This document shows positions 38,401-38,949 of a stretch of 38,949 nucleotides of DNA, in pieces. Both the position numbers and the translations under genes were made by a program. Under the pieces are notes generated by a model. The model saw nothing but the letters and a program-made list of their open reading frames with translations. It was not told the origin of the DNA and ran no database searches. Each line of letters opens with the position of its first letter. Position 1 is the first letter of the stretch. Source of the stretch: Streptomyces sp. MUM 178J (lineage in GTDB: Bacteria; Actinomycetota; Actinomycetes; Streptomycetales; Streptomycetaceae); NCBI RefSeq assembly GCF_022414575.1, contig NZ_JADWYQ010000055.1, positions 1 to 38,949 of the forward strand. The letters are read 5' to 3'.

Positions 38401-38949
38401 TACGAAGGCGTCGCCGCTCTGCCTCTCGCCGCCCGCACGGAGTTCGTCCGCTCCCGCGCCCCACAGCACGGTCTCGCGCGCCCCGAGTGCGCTGAGGACC
38501 GCCTCGGGAACGGACTCCGGGTCGTCCACGGGCGCGAGTTCGGCGAGCCAGACGCCGTCCGGCCAGGGTGCATCCGCCTCCGCGGTCCCAGCCGGGCCCG
38601 TCCCCGCGGCCCGCTCGGCCGCCTCCTGCGACAGGCGCGTCTTGCCCGAGCCGCCCGCCCCCACAAGTGTGACGAGCCGCGTGCGGGCCAGGTCCTGCCC
38701 GATGGCCCGCAGTTCGGGCCCGCGTCCCACGAAGCTGTTGAGCCGGGCGCGCAGATTGCCGGGCGGCGGTGTGCCGGGCGCCGCCGGATGTGCGGCGGCG
38801 GCAGCCGCGGAGCCTGTGCCGTCCAAGTGCCCGGGCTTGGGCTCGGGCGCGGGCCCGTGGCCGGGCAACTGCCCGGCGACCGCTGTCCATGCCCCGGCCC
38901 CGGCGCCAGCGGCCCCGGCCCCGGCGCCAGCGGCCCCGGCCCCGGAGCC
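35500..38949 (-). CDS. AfsR-like STAND NTPase regulator with disordered insertion (5' end outside window)
   Basis: The frame is open to the right edge, where it reads Gly/Ala repeats, so the N-terminus lies outside. AfsR/SARP-type proteins have an OmpR-like HTH plus BTAD domain there, which I infer. Inside the window (numbering from a TTG at 38868) are the NB-ARC ATPase with P-loop GAGGSGKT at 70-77, RMLLLLDNCEHV, LATSREPLGVPGE and RRLDGLPLAIELAAARLR. The winged-helix region reaches FAGGCDLAAAESVC, then is interrupted by about 235 residues of Pro/Ala/Gly/Thr/Asp-rich sequence (about 37130-37845) before resuming GVLGALVDKSLVVA. TPR-like helices make up the C-terminal half. Such regulators usually control secondary metabolism or development. 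Confidence 0.85.
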   Translation of the reverse strand, partial: GSGAGAAGAGAGAAGAGAGAWTAVAGQLPGHGPAPEPKPGHLDGTGSAAAAAAHPAAPGTPPPGNLRARLNSFVGRGPELRAIGQDLARTRLVTLVGAGGSGKTRLSQEAAERAAGTGPAGTAEADAPWPDGVWLAELAPVDDPESVPEAVLSALGARETVLWGAGADELRAGGERQSGDAFVRLAEHCARRRMLLLLDNCEHVVDAAASLAERLLQRCPGLTVLATSREPLGVPGELVRPVDPLPDPMALRLLAERGAAARPGFRVDADEATAAAAAEICRRLDGLPLAIELAAARLRMLTARQIADRLDDRFRLLTSGARTVLPRQQTLRAVVDWSWDLLDAPERAVLRRLSVFAGGCDLAAAESVCRDATYDDGPPTEAPGPADDAPPAEPPSGGRAAEPTAGYARPADTTPADPSDAAGPGTGSRPADGPTRARAGGTADLAGSVDGSRSAETAESAGGPTRTRTGGADAPPAGPAPRNRPPTKAHGPAGTPGPAGHATPAVPPPGSQAAKATDPASDPAAHHPQPTNAGGAAQTSEPAGPASDSRPAGAVVAGRPGPDADTAAGSARSGAYDGSSGPELPAGGAGAAALIPSGRHAVPGGPGVREADVAGVLGALVDKSLVVAAPGEDGDMRYRLLETVAEYAGERLDEAGERHAAERRHLVHYRELARTLDPRLRGGGQRAALDRLQLEHENLRTALRHAVAARDEHEGLSLVLSLAWYWQLRDLRSDARHWTDAVSALGPDPFAPPVVPAPPLTERCTDAPPPLRAELLAEARRQIRLVRMVNMDHGVEEWMTPECRRWLDAVAEAYHPGLPQACRFPASLWFFAVLIAGDGERMLEILDSSARTAEEAGYDWELAAVLQVRANALANRTLWAADARRDADRSLEIFERLGDAWGAAEALSARGEAHERSGAYEEAAADYRRAIDRAAVLGAQSQVSLLRARLAGVLDEMGCGAEAETILHEVIAAGPESGREGPLAARLILALRLTRTGRTAEARSHLGLLLDDFRTETLALFEGLAHGVFACVEVFDGDFDAALTRCRRALELGSTPLSMMVAPQLSASTVLTAARALTGLGGEARALRAARLIGAHDGLLPPGHFPTSFERENRRMAEEAARAVLGDAAFDAARAEGGGLGVEGAAALL

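Overview
The window is high-GC actinobacterial DNA and almost certainly Streptomyces. Coding frames end mostly in G/C, starts are often GTG or TTG, and several genes begin directly at a -10 box (leaderless). Gene content also fits: an RNase H/acid phosphatase fusion, WhiJ-like HTH/DUF397 pairs, an AfsR-like STAND regulator, a Rsm22-type protein and a DtxR/DmdR-type iron box.

Layout. 1-6.7 kb is core chromosome: the phosphatase half of an RNase H/acid phosphatase, a GNAT acetyltransferase, a truncated KDPG aldolase, yaaA, a 29-bp minisatellite, an RNB ribonuclease, a membrane protein coupled to a MerR regulator with a 19-bp-spacer promoter, then RNase P RNA. 6.7-13.7 kb, directly downstream of rnpB, looks like an accessory island. 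It holds a divergent cassette: leftward, a hypothetical protein, a frame-disrupted membrane peptide, a DUF397 protein, a Trp/Tyr-rich 168-aa protein and a JmjC oxygenase; rightward, a hypothetical protein, a DUF6879 protein, an XRE/DUF5753 regulator and DUF397. Beyond it lie phage-like fragments and an orphan RHS toxin tip with a probable immunity gene.

13.9-38.9 kb returns to core-like genes: MazG-like, NTF2-like, SDR, a PhoD-family phosphatase with a possible PHO box, a Bcr/CflA exporter, Rsm22-like methyltransferase, amidinotransferase, TetR, a stand-alone PrimPol-like protein, a lipoprotein, PhzF-like, iron-box heme oxygenase, map, a small conserved protein, nadE, a membrane-anchored EEP-family hydrolase, a TetR/MFS pair, panB, a DrrAB-like ABC exporter, and an AfsR-like regulator running off the right edge.

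The most unusual items are the JmjC oxygenase next to a Trp/Tyr/Cys-rich protein inside a WhiJ-type divergent cassette, the toxin-tip/phage junction, the Cys-Asp repeat in heme oxygenase, and a roughly 235-residue low-complexity insertion in the AfsR-like protein. All functional statements rest on sequence reading and remembered family features; no database search was run.
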